From Methanomassiliicoccaceae archaeon (GTDB lineage: Archaea; Thermoplasmatota; Thermoplasmata; Methanomassiliicoccales; Methanomethylophilaceae), in contig WQXR01000031.1 of the NCBI GenBank assembly GCA_009784745.1, forward strand, positions 1 to 14,351: DNA of 14,351 nucleotides, read 5' to 3'. Below are positions 5,303 through 11,663 of the stretch, piece by piece (positions within the stretch are counted from its first letter, which is position 1; every line of letters begins with the position of its first letter). Below the pieces are notes generated by a model, which made no database searches, had not been told where the DNA came from, and saw only the letters and a list, made by a program, of their open reading frames with translations. A program made the position numbers and the translations under genes.

Positions 5303-6291
5303 CGTCTTTTTTCCATCACGGCGATCAGATCGCTGAGTATGGCCGACGCAGTTTCAATTCTTCCCGCGCCCTTCCCGGAAATGGTTATCGGGCCTGCCAT
5401 ATCGGCGATTATCTGTGCAGTATTGAGCGTACCGGAAATGCTCAGCGGATGTCCTTTCGGTATGAGTCTCGGCGAGACCTCCAGTACAGTATCGGAAACT
5501 TCGCCGATAAGACGTATGACCATATCCTGGTCGGCGGCAAGTGCAATGGCCTCCGCATTCACAGACGCTATTCCGGTTATCGAAACGTCGGAGAACCTGA
5601 CGTTCCGTTTGAACACCGAATTCGCAAGTATCACAACTTTGCATGCTGTATCGATACCTTCGATATCGTAAGACGGATCGGATTCCGCATATCCCATGTA
5701 CTGTGCCTCTTTCAGCGCCTGTTCGAACGGAAGCCCGTTGTCCATACGGCCGAGGATGAAATTGCATGTACCGTTGAATATTCCGCGTATCGATCTTACT
5801 TTCTCTCCTTTCAGATCTTCACAGCAAAGATTTATTATCGGCATTGCACCGCCGACCGTTCCTTCGAATCTTATCATTGCTTTCTTCCTGTCGGCCAGTT
5901 TCTTCAGTTCTTTGAATTTCAGGGCCAGCGGACCTTTGTTCACTGTAATTACGTCCTTTCCGTGTCTGAGCGCATGCTCAATATATCTCAGACCGTCTCC
6001 GCCTGTCTGTATGTTCGTCGGGCTCGCTTCCACAAGTATGTCATACTCAACGGAGTTCAGGACATCAATGCCGTCCTTCATCTTATCGGCACCCACGGAA
6101 CCGGTATCGGTCTTCCTTTTCACCAATGCGATGGGGTCAAGACCGTTCTTGTCGGCAGCGTAACTTTTTGAATCGAATGCTGCCACTATCTTAACACCGC
6201 CGTATGATGACGAGAGCATATCCGCTCTTTTGCTGAGTGCTTCTGCAAATCCCTGACCTACGGTACCGAATCCTGCGATGATGAGTCTCAT
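5299..6291 (-). CDS. hom: Homoserine dehydrogenase (short form, no built-in ACT domain)
   Basis: 330 aa from the ATG at 6291. The Rossmann nucleotide motif is GFGTVG at 7-12. TVNKGPLA (116-123) holds the catalytic lysine K119. GTVGGAMPI, GIFNGTCNFIL and GYAESDPSYDIEGIDTACK are the substrate-binding signature of the family, with K218 as the second lysine. The enzyme reduces aspartate semialdehyde to homoserine, the branch point to threonine and methionine. Bacterial forms often carry a C-terminal ACT domain; this one lacks it, and a free ACT-domain protein is encoded directly upstream. The start at 6291 is chosen over a longer frame (to 6333) because it forms an ATGA overlap with the stop of the ACT gene and places the Rossmann strand at the N-terminus. 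The stop overlaps the next gene. Confidence 0.93.
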   Translation of the reverse strand: MRLIIAGFGTVGQGFAEALSKRADMLSSSYGGVKIVAAFDSKSYAADKNGLDPIALVKRKTDTGSVGADKMKDGIDVLNSVEYDILVEASPTNIQTGGDGLRYIEHALRHGKDVITVNKGPLALKFKELKKLADRKKAMIRFEGTVGGAMPIINLCCEDLKGEKVRSIRGIFNGTCNFILGRMDNGLPFEQALKEAQYMGYAESDPSYDIEGIDTACKVVILANSVFKRNVRFSDVSITGIASVNAEAIALAADQDMVIRLIGEVSDTVLEVSPRLIPKGHPLSISGTLNTAQIIADMAGPITISGKGAGRIETASAILSDLIAVMEKRR

Positions 6292-6785
6292 TGCTCCACG
6301 CCCCTTATGTACACGATGTTCGCTTTTTTGCATGCGGACATCATGAATGCATTCATCTTCGCAAGGGATTCCTCGCTTTTGACGTTCACGGATATCATTG
6401 CAGTCCTTTCCGTGTTGGATGCGTTGGACGAATATCTGACGTCGACAGATTCAATGTCAACTGCCTTCCTTGCATTGTTCAGGATCCTTTCGATCTGTGA
6501 CGGAACTATTTGGCCGATAAGTACATAATCCATCGGAAACGTTTCAACAACGGAACTTATCCTTGATATTATGATGTCCTTCTTTTTCCAGATGTTCTTG
6601 AGCATCTCGAGAGCATCGGAAGAGGTAACTTCGAATGTGATGTTCACACCTATGCGCCCGTTCATCACGCTGTCGCGGTTGTGTACCACACCGACGATGT
6701 TACCGTCCACTAATGATATTGGTTCCAGGGATCCAACAAGCTGTCCCGGAAGGTCCTTCACAAAGATATCGGCGTTGACCATCAT
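6288..6785 (-). CDS. ACT-domain protein, probable allosteric regulator of homoserine dehydrogenase
   Basis: 165 aa from the ATG at 6785. Residues 3-75 (VNADIFVKDLPGQLVGSLEPI, then the VDGNIVGVVHNRDS turn) form an ACT domain. A second beta-alpha-beta-like half (about 84-163) completes the protein. ACT domains bind amino acids such as threonine or isoleucine. A stand-alone ACT protein directly before a short homoserine dehydrogenase is a known archaeal arrangement, annotated as an allosteric regulator of that enzyme; the functional link here is inferred from overlap and family. An upstream in-frame extension to 6959 is rejected because it runs through the tRNA-Ser gene. A second ATG at 6782 is equally usable. 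The four-base stop/start overlap implies translational coupling. Confidence 0.85.
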   Translation of the reverse strand: MMVNADIFVKDLPGQLVGSLEPISLVDGNIVGVVHNRDSVMNGRIGVNITFEVTSSDALEMLKNIWKKKDIIISRISSVVETFPMDYVLIGQIVPSQIERILNNARKAVDIESVDVRYSSNASNTERTAMISVNVKSEESLAKMNAFMMSACKKANIVYIRGVEQ

Positions 6786-6821
6786 AGCATTCACTTTTAT
6801 ACAGGTACATAGACCGCTCTT

Positions 6822-6834
6822 TTTATTATACTTT
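6822..6834 (-). promoter_or_regulatory. TATA box of the ACT-hom-cimA operon
   Basis: On the minus strand the element AAAGTATAATAAA is centred near 6828, predicting a start of transcription near 6802 and a leader of about 17 bases. A second TATAAAAG (6794-6801) is too close to the ATG to serve this start codon. Confidence 0.45.
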
Positions 6835-6859
6835 ATTCTTAACACGGGACAATAAAAAG

Positions 6860-6944
6860 CGCCGAGAGGGAGATTTGAACTCCCGAGGCGGAGACCGCCA
6901 CGAGCTTTCCAGGCTCGCGCCTTACCGGGCTGGGCCATCTCGGC
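6860..6944 (-). tRNA. tRNA-Ser (anticodon GGA)
   Basis: Read on the minus strand, the acceptor stem GCCGAGA (6944-6938) pairs with TCTCGGC (6867-6861), with discriminator G at 6860. The anticodon arm is CGAGC-CTGGAAA-GCTCG, anticodon GGA. A long variable arm (GGCGG-TCT-CCGCC) marks a class II tRNA, as expected for serine. The T-arm is GGGAG-TTCAAAT-CTCCC. No intron is present and CCA is not encoded. A short T-run (TTTTTATT on the minus strand) directly after the gene may act as terminator. Confidence 0.96.
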
Positions 6945-6965
6945 TCCTGTGGCACACATTAATCA

Positions 6966-6979
6966 CATATTATATAACT
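6966..6979 (-). promoter_or_regulatory. TATA box of tRNA-Ser
   Basis: On the minus strand AGTTATATAATATG is centred about 29 bases before the mature tRNA 5' end. Confidence 0.6.
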
Positions 6980-7037
6980 TCCTATTCTCCGTTTGTAAAA
7001 GAAGGTATACGTTCTGTGTGTGTTCGAAGAGCGCAAT

Positions 7038-7047
7038 CTTTTATTTA
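7038..7047 (+). promoter_or_regulatory. TATA box of nadE
   Basis: CTTTTATTTA is centred 27 bases before the ATG at 7069, which fits a leaderless mRNA and excludes the longer frame that would start at 6949, upstream of the promoter. Confidence 0.65.
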
Positions 7048-7068
7048 CGTCGCGTTATATCAAACCGT

Positions 7069-7836
7069 ATGGCATCAATTCTTCCGGATATCACAGAGAA
7101 TGACGTTAAGGCATTAACGGAAAGGATACGCAACGCCGTGAAGGCAACAGGCCGTAAAGGAGTTGTCATAGGCCTGAGCGGAGGCATTGATTCAGCAGTG
7201 GTCGCCAAACTGTGCGTCAACGCTTTAGGATCAAAGAATGTGATGTGCGTGTTCATGCCGTCCGGTGCAACGCCCTCCGAAGATCGTAAAGCAACGAAAG
7301 AACTATGCGCCGGATGGAATGCCGAATATGTGATACGGGATATTCAGCCTGCGATCGATGCACTAACTGCAGCGCCTGATATGAATACACCGCTAAGCGT
7401 CGGTAACATGACCGCCAGGTGCAGGATGGCGGTGTTGTACAACATAGCTAATGAGAACAAAAGACTGGTCGCCGGAACAACGAACAGAAGCGAATACATG
7501 ATAGGATATTTCACAAAATTCGGCGACGGAGCATGCGACATATCACCATTGTCGGGACATTACAAGACACAGGTCAGACAGATCGCGAAGATGCTGAACA
7601 TTCCCGATAAAATAATAAAGAAAACACCGTCCGCGAACCTTTGGGAAGGTCAGACGGATGAAGGCGAGATAGGAATATCGTATGATATATTGGATCCGAT
7701 CCTGTACATGGCGGAAAAGGGCAGAACGGATAAGGAAATATCTGATGCCGCGGGAGCATCCGAAGAAATGATAATCTCAGTAAGAAGGATGATCTCCGTC
7801 AGCGACCATAAACGCAGAATGCCGATACAGCCTTGA
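7069..7836 (+). CDS. nadE: NAD+ synthetase, ammonia-dependent type
   Basis: 255 aa, typical of the single-domain form; the glutaminase domain of longer versions is absent. The ATP-pyrophosphatase P-loop is GLSGGIDSAVVAKL, with SGGIDS at 37-42. GTTNRSEYMIGYFTKFGDGACDISPL (136-161) and PSANLWEGQTDEGEIGISYDILD (187-209) are the conserved segments that bind deamido-NAD and ATP. The enzyme makes NAD+ from nicotinate adenine dinucleotide, ATP and ammonia in the cytoplasm. The start at 7069 is set by the leaderless promoter. The upstream neighbour tRNA-Ser is divergent, and tRNA-Glu follows on the same strand with its own promoter. Confidence 0.95.
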   Translation: MASILPDITENDVKALTERIRNAVKATGRKGVVIGLSGGIDSAVVAKLCVNALGSKNVMCVFMPSGATPSEDRKATKELCAGWNAEYVIRDIQPAIDALTAAPDMNTPLSVGNMTARCRMAVLYNIANENKRLVAGTTNRSEYMIGYFTKFGDGACDISPLSGHYKTQVRQIAKMLNIPDKIIKKTPSANLWEGQTDEGEIGISYDILDPILYMAEKGRTDKEISDAAGASEEMIISVRRMISVSDHKRRMPIQP

Positions 7837-7872
7837 GACGAATATCTGGTGCTCAGCGGAAATATCAGAAAG

Positions 7873-7880
7873 TTTATTAA
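7873..7880 (+). promoter_or_regulatory. TATA box of tRNA-Glu
   Basis: TTTATTAA is centred about 28 bases before the tRNA 5' end. Confidence 0.55.
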
Positions 7881-7904
7881 CAAAAGCGTGTTCGGTTGGT
7901 CTGC

Positions 7905-7980
7905 GCTCCTGTGGTGTAGCGGCCAATCATGAGGCCCTCTCGAGGCCTCGACCCGGGTTCAAATCCCGGCGGGAGCACCA
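7905..7980 (+). tRNA. tRNA-Glu (anticodon CUC)
   Basis: The acceptor stem GCTCCTG (7905-7911) pairs with CGGGAGC (7970-7976, one G-U pair), with discriminator A and an encoded CCA (7978-7980). The anticodon stem AGGCC/GGCCT encloses loop CTCTCGA, anticodon CTC. The T-loop is TTCAAAT. There is no intron. The gene converges with the TerC-family gene, whose stop is 16 bases away. Confidence 0.95.
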
Positions 7981-7996
7981 ATTGTTCCTCGCGCTT

Positions 7997-8929
7997 TCAT
8001 ATTCCTGCAGTTCTTCTTCTCTTCGAAACGGCCATAGATAATATCACAGTTACGGCCAGTACAGACATTATAACGATCAGTGATGTGAGCACCGGGATAG
8101 GATAATAATGGGAAACGATCATCTTGATGCCTATGAACGCCAGTATCACTCCCAATCCGTATTTCAGATATATGAGTGATGAGACCGCCCCTCTTAACGC
8201 GAAGTATATCGATCTCAATCCGAGTATTGCGAAAACGTTTGACGAATACACAATGAACGTGTTAGTTGTTATGGACAGCACCGCAGGTATGGAATCGAAT
8301 GCGAACACAAGGTCAGTAAGTTCAATGACGATCACAACAAGCAAAAGAGGGGTGGCCATCCTTACACCGTTCTTAACAGTGAAAAATCTATCTCCATCGT
8401 AATCATCCGATACTTTCATGAATCTTCGGCATCCGCGGACCATGATGTTCTTTTCGAAGGATGTTCCATCCTCACTTTTCTTTATGACAGTTCTGATAGC
8501 AGTGAATATCAGTACTGCGCCGAACACGTATATCATAAAGTCAAATCTTTCCAATAATTGGACACCGGCGAATATGAACAGAAGGCGGAACACCAGTGCT
8601 CCGATTATGCCGTAGAAGAGTGCCTTGTGCTGATATTCCCTCGGCACCTGGAAGTATGAGAAAATAATAATGAAAACAAAGAGATTGTCAATGCTCATCA
8701 TCTCTTCAACGAGATACGCAGCGTAGTATTCCGTCGTCGTATCTATTCCGTACACCGCATAGATAAGTATACCGAACGAAAGGCCGACGGATATCCAGAA
8801 TGCGGAAAGGGCACAAGCCTTCTTCAGGCTCACGTCCTCTTTTTTTCGATTTATCACACCCAGATCAAGTATTAAAAGTGACAGGACAAGAACGATGAAT
8901 ATTATCCACATTACTTCGTTCTCTATCAT
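7997..8929 (-). CDS. TerC/Alx-family integral membrane protein
   Basis: 310 aa from the ATG at 8929, with about eight or nine hydrophobic helices. The family signatures are LDLGV in the first helix, EEMMSIDNLFVF (acidic residues inside a helix, likely metal-binding) and DLVFAFDSIPAVLSIT. TerC/Alx proteins are linked in bacteria to manganese export, metal resistance (named for tellurite) and metalation of secreted enzymes; a role in metal-ion efflux or supply is inferred here. A GTG at 8971 would extend the frame by 14 residues, but the TATA element CTTTTTATC (8965-8957) lies inside that extension, so 8929 is preferred. The gene shares a symmetrical divergent promoter region with the acidic protein gene. 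Confidence 0.88.
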   Translation of the reverse strand: MIENEVMWIIFIVLVLSLLILDLGVINRKKEDVSLKKACALSAFWISVGLSFGILIYAVYGIDTTTEYYAAYLVEEMMSIDNLFVFIIIFSYFQVPREYQHKALFYGIIGALVFRLLFIFAGVQLLERFDFMIYVFGAVLIFTAIRTVIKKSEDGTSFEKNIMVRGCRRFMKVSDDYDGDRFFTVKNGVRMATPLLLVVIVIELTDLVFAFDSIPAVLSITTNTFIVYSSNVFAILGLRSIYFALRGAVSSLIYLKYGLGVILAFIGIKMIVSHYYPIPVLTSLIVIMSVLAVTVILSMAVSKRRRTAGI

Positions 8930-8956
8930 CGCACCGTGTTCGTCAATGCTGTTCAC

Positions 8957-9039
8957 GATAAAAAGTTTCACCCTGAAAGGGTGTTACGGGTGTGTATTTT
9001 ACACAAAAACGGTAACATGTTCTGAGTGAAACTTTTATC
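8957..9039. promoter_or_regulatory. Mirror-symmetric divergent promoter region with nested inverted repeats
   Basis: The outer arms GATAAAAAGTTTCAC (8957-8971) and GTGAAACTTTTATC (9026-9039) are inverted copies of one BRE/TATA promoter. Inside them lie TGTTAC (8982-8987) with GTAACA (9012-9017), and at the centre TGTGTA (8991-8996) with TACACA (9000-9005) around TTT. All three pairs share an axis near 8998-9000. The outer pair drives the TerC gene leftwards and the acidic protein gene rightwards. The inner pairs are candidate binding sites for a dimeric regulator. Confidence 0.7.
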
Positions 9040-9075
9040 AATGTGTATCTCCCTATACCCTATGGATGGGATAGC

Positions 9076-11058
9076 ATGGGTAATGCAAGTACTAGCAGAG
9101 CCTCTAAGGGAAAGGGAGTTTTTGGAGGGTTGTTCAGACGGGTCACCGGACATGCGCCGGATGCCGAAAGGACGGCTCCCAGAACAGGTATCGATATAAA
9201 GGACAGGTTCTCCGCGCTCGCTTCGCCGACGGACGGAATGACGCAGAGAACGCTTGACGAGATATCATTTCCCGATCAAGAGAATGATGTGAAGGTCATA
9301 CACACAAGTGCGGCGAGGACGTCCGGTTCCGTAAGATTTTCCGATATGGTAAGCGATCATTCATCAGCAGCGGAAGATAATTTCAACGGAAGGATAACTT
9401 TTGACGACGAGGATGAAGACGATACACCGTCGGGAACGCCGCACCGAACGTTCGACGAGATCACAACTGACGCGAACAGCGACGGCGGATATTACATACC
9501 TGATGTTGTAGTAGTAACAGAAAACAAAGAGACCCAGATAGTATATCCTGAAACTATTTTGCATGATGTTCCTGTTTCAGAAGTATGTGAAGAGATACAG
9601 GCGGAAGAGACGGCGATCGAAAAAGAGGCAGTTGCGGAGGTCGCATCGGTATGTGAGATACCGGACGACGATTACGACGGAGGATACGATTTCCTTCCGA
9701 GACGGAACACCGTACCGAGAATGCGGTCCGATGTCTGCGAACCTGAAGAACCGGTATGTGAGGTCGCAACACCCGTGGTCGAAGAGAAGAAAAGCACATT
9801 GCTGGCGGAAAGATTGAGAGCAAGACAGACGACACGCGTTCAGGAAACGAAGCCCCGCGAGACAGAAGTGGATGGTCCGATGCAGCATGAGGGGATAACA
9901 AGGACCTCCCTTTTGGACAAGTTGTCACGTGAGGAGATATCCGGAGCGAGCATATCGGAGATATTACACACCAACGTTCACATAGAAGAGAGTGAAAAAG
10001 AAGTGTTCGTTAACTCCGTAATAGAGGAATGCGACGCGATCACCGATAATATCACGGACGTTGAGAACATCGTTGCAGAAGACATTGTCGCAGATAATGT
10101 ATTTGCAGAGGAGATCATTGCGGAAGAGGACATTGTCATAGATGATGTACTTGCAGAGGAGATCGTTGCAGAGGAGATCGTTGCGGACGACATACTTGCG
10201 ATCACCACAGAGGAAGAAATCCTCATGGACGACGACATCGACACAGGAACAGAAGAAATTCTCATGGATGTTGAGAACATCGTTGCGGAAGAGGACATTG
10301 TCATAGATGACGTACTTGCAGAGGAGATCATCGCGATATCCATCCCTGATGTGATGGATGATATCGTCTGCGAGGTTCCGGAAGGATCGACATATGCAGA
10401 AACAGAGGACATCGTAACAGAATGTCCTGCAGAAGCGGAGATAATTCACGAAGAGATGATCTTCGATGAGAAAGATATCAGGGACGATGAGGATTCTGCG
10501 TCAGTACCGTTCGATCAATTCTCTGAGATCGAGATATACGATCCGATGGACGACATCGGTAACAACTCACCGGAAGCAGACATCACAACAGAGGATCATG
10601 GTGTTGTTGACATCAAAGAACAGATGGGATACGACCAGTTCGCCGATATTGAGATATACGACCCGATGAACGATACGGAAATTTACGATCCTATGAACGA
10701 TGCCGATGACGATACGTTCCGTGCGGATGAGGATATGCGTATTGACAACGCAGAATCTGCGTTGCGGGATGCGATCGACGATGTGGCATCAGCGGAAATG
10801 TGCACAGAGGTCTGCGAAACGATACACGCACCTGACGTTGAGATGCCGGAAGCATCGGCAGAGGCTGACACAATGCCGCTTTTACTGAGTATGGCCGAAG
10901 CGGAAGCACCCGCGATACAGGAGACACATGCTGAAGAAGATATGATGGCAGAGGACATAACAGCAGAAGATGCGGCATTGAACATACATATGGCATTCAT
11001 ATCGGAAGAAAGTGTATCGCCGTCATCGGAAGTGACATTCGTCTGGGGTCAGTACTGA
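9076..11058 (+). CDS. Large, highly acidic, repetitive protein of unknown function
   Basis: 660 aa from the ATG at 9076. No enzymatic domain, signal peptide or transmembrane helix is visible. The N-terminal ~25 residues are basic with an amphipathic-looking GVFGGLFRRVTG. After that the chain is dominated by Asp and Glu and is probably disordered. Short motifs recur: RTLDEIS and RTFDEIT in the first third, TRTSLLDKLSREEISG near 280, an Ile/Val-Ala-Glu/Asp-Glu-rich stretch at about 329-418, and three copies of EIYDPM near 486, 526 and 535. The start at 9076 is chosen because the TATA element (9032-9039) places transcription near 9061, which excludes an ATG at 9043. It is divergent from the TerC gene. 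A scaffold, chaperone-like or metal-buffering role is conceivable but unsupported. The lack of stop codons over about 2 kb, a promoter and codon use like its neighbours support a real gene. Confidence 0.75.
   Translation: MGNASTSRASKGKGVFGGLFRRVTGHAPDAERTAPRTGIDIKDRFSALASPTDGMTQRTLDEISFPDQENDVKVIHTSAARTSGSVRFSDMVSDHSSAAEDNFNGRITFDDEDEDDTPSGTPHRTFDEITTDANSDGGYYIPDVVVVTENKETQIVYPETILHDVPVSEVCEEIQAEETAIEKEAVAEVASVCEIPDDDYDGGYDFLPRRNTVPRMRSDVCEPEEPVCEVATPVVEEKKSTLLAERLRARQTTRVQETKPRETEVDGPMQHEGITRTSLLDKLSREEISGASISEILHTNVHIEESEKEVFVNSVIEECDAITDNITDVENIVAEDIVADNVFAEEIIAEEDIVIDDVLAEEIVAEEIVADDILAITTEEEILMDDDIDTGTEEILMDVENIVAEEDIVIDDVLAEEIIAISIPDVMDDIVCEVPEGSTYAETEDIVTECPAEAEIIHEEMIFDEKDIRDDEDSASVPFDQFSEIEIYDPMDDIGNNSPEADITTEDHGVVDIKEQMGYDQFADIEIYDPMNDTEIYDPMNDADDDTFRADEDMRIDNAESALRDAIDDVASAEMCTEVCETIHAPDVEMPEASAEADTMPLLLSMAEAEAPAIQETHAEEDMMAEDITAEDAALNIHMAFISEESVSPSSEVTFVWGQY
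10060..10329 (+). repeat. Internal repeats in the acidic protein gene
   Basis: A 45-base unit at 10120-10164 recurs at 10285-10329 with a single difference (GAT versus GAC), and a 17-base unit at 10060-10076 recurs at 10270-10286. The two pairs are spaced differently (165 and 210 bases), so the array has been reshuffled by duplication and deletion. Shorter GCAGAGGAGATC-type units lie between them. The near-identity at DNA level suggests recent duplication. Confidence 0.8.
10531..10695 (+). repeat. Three EIYDPM-coding repeats
   Basis: The hexapeptide EIYDPM followed by Asp or Asn-Asp is encoded at 10531-10548, 10651-10668 and 10678-10695. The first two lie in a longer shared frame (DQF-S/A-E/D-IEIYDPM). 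Here the codons differ between copies, unlike the fresh repeats at 10060-10329, so these motifs look conserved at the protein level. Confidence 0.7.
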
Positions 11059-11088
11059 TAACAAAGCATTAACAATGCGGAAGGACGA

Positions 11089-11253
11089 TCACATCGGATA
11101 GAACACATGCAGGAGCATGACAACAATAGATACACCTATAGCGAGTCCCACCACTATTTTGGGAGATATCTTCAATGCCTTATCGTTCTCGGTATCGAAG
11201 TATCTGACGAGACCTGCCTGCTGCTGTATACCGCTGCCTTCTTTCTTCGCCAT
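11089..11253 (-). CDS. secG: Preprotein translocase subunit Sec61-beta
   Basis: 54 aa: MAKKEGSGIQQQAGLVRYFD at the N-terminus, an acidic/basic stretch with ALKISPK, then one transmembrane helix at about 33-52. This is the archaeal Sec61-beta pattern (AKKxGSG...AGLxRYF...ISPK, then a helix near the C-terminus). Sec61-beta is the tail-anchored third subunit of the SecYE translocon and helps protein export. A TATA element 27 bases upstream of the ATG gives a leaderless transcript. The gene converges with the acidic protein gene and lies back to back with the zinc-ribbon gene. It is easily missed because of its size; a longer plus-strand frame across the same bases is its antisense shadow. Confidence 0.93.
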   Translation of the reverse strand: MAKKEGSGIQQQAGLVRYFDTENDKALKISPKIVVGLAIGVSIVVMLLHVFYPM

Positions 11254-11275
11254 GATGAATCTCAATCGTGCATCC

Positions 11276-11286
11276 GTATAAAAACC
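11276..11286 (-). promoter_or_regulatory. TATA box of the Sec61-beta gene
   Basis: On the minus strand GGTTTTTATAC is centred about 27 bases before the ATG at 11253. Confidence 0.6.
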
Positions 11287-11345
11287 TTATTGGTATTTTT
11301 CCATTTGTTCCGTTATCGGAAAGTCATCACATCCAGAACAAGAAG

Positions 11346-11355
11346 CGATAAATAC
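11346..11355 (+). promoter_or_regulatory. Probable TATA box of the zinc-ribbon gene
   Basis: CGATAAATAC is centred about 36 bases before the ATG at 11387, implying a leader of about ten bases. The match is weaker than at neighbouring genes. Confidence 0.4.
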
Positions 11356-11386
11356 GGATCGGACGTTCTATCTCAGAGATGAAAAA

Positions 11387-11659
11387 ATGAGCGAAGTACC
11401 GATATGTCAGAGCTGCGGAATGCCGCTGGAGACAGAGGAAATGAAAGGAACGGAAAAGAATGGCCGTCGTTCCGCTGATTATTGTGTGTATTGCTACGCC
11501 GACGGTTCTTTCACAAAGGAAATGACAATGGAAGATATGATAATGTCAAACATACAATTCCTTGATCAATGGATCGAAAGCTCCGGAGTAAAGATGACAG
11601 AGGACGAAGCGATAGCCGAACTCAAAAAGTATCTGCCAACTCTGAAAAGATGGAAATGA
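11387..11659 (+). CDS. Small zinc-ribbon protein
   Basis: 90 aa. Two CxxC knuckles, C7-x2-C10 (CQSCGMPL) and C33-x2-C36 (CVYCYADGSF), form a single zinc site. The pattern CQSCGMPL...YCVYCYxDGxF followed by the Thr/Met-rich ~45-residue helical C-terminus is that of the putative zinc-ribbon family PF12674, found in archaea and bacteria without an assigned function. The C-terminal segment MTMEDMIMSNIQFLDQW and DEAIAELKKYLPTLKRWK look helical and may mediate protein contacts. The stop is four bases from the stop of the convergent methyltransferase gene. Confidence 0.85.
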   Translation: MSEVPICQSCGMPLETEEMKGTEKNGRRSADYCVYCYADGSFTKEMTMEDMIMSNIQFLDQWIESSGVKMTEDEAIAELKKYLPTLKRWK

Positions 11660-11663
11660 TCCA

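Noticed and set aside
6288..6959. Longer version of the ACT protein starting at 6959
   Set aside because: The added N-terminus is the translation of tRNA-Ser(GGA) and of the operon promoter.
6949..7068. Forty-residue N-terminal extension of NAD+ synthetase
   Set aside because: It covers the tRNA-Ser and nadE promoters; the TATA element at 7038-7047 places transcription at the ATG at 7069.
8930..9042. Manganese (yybP-ykoY) riboswitch before the TerC-family gene
   Set aside because: Bacterial TerC/Alx genes often have one, but here the TATA position leaves a leader of only a few bases and no matching fold lies in it.
9076..9093. MGNASTS as an N-myristoylation signal of the acidic protein
   Set aside because: The pattern fits the eukaryotic motif, but archaea are not known to have N-myristoyltransferase; probably chance.
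9978..10412. Ser/Met-rich minus-strand frame opposite the acidic protein
   Set aside because: It is the mirror of the repetitive GAT/GAA-type codons of the acidic gene, with no promoter or ribosome binding site of its own.
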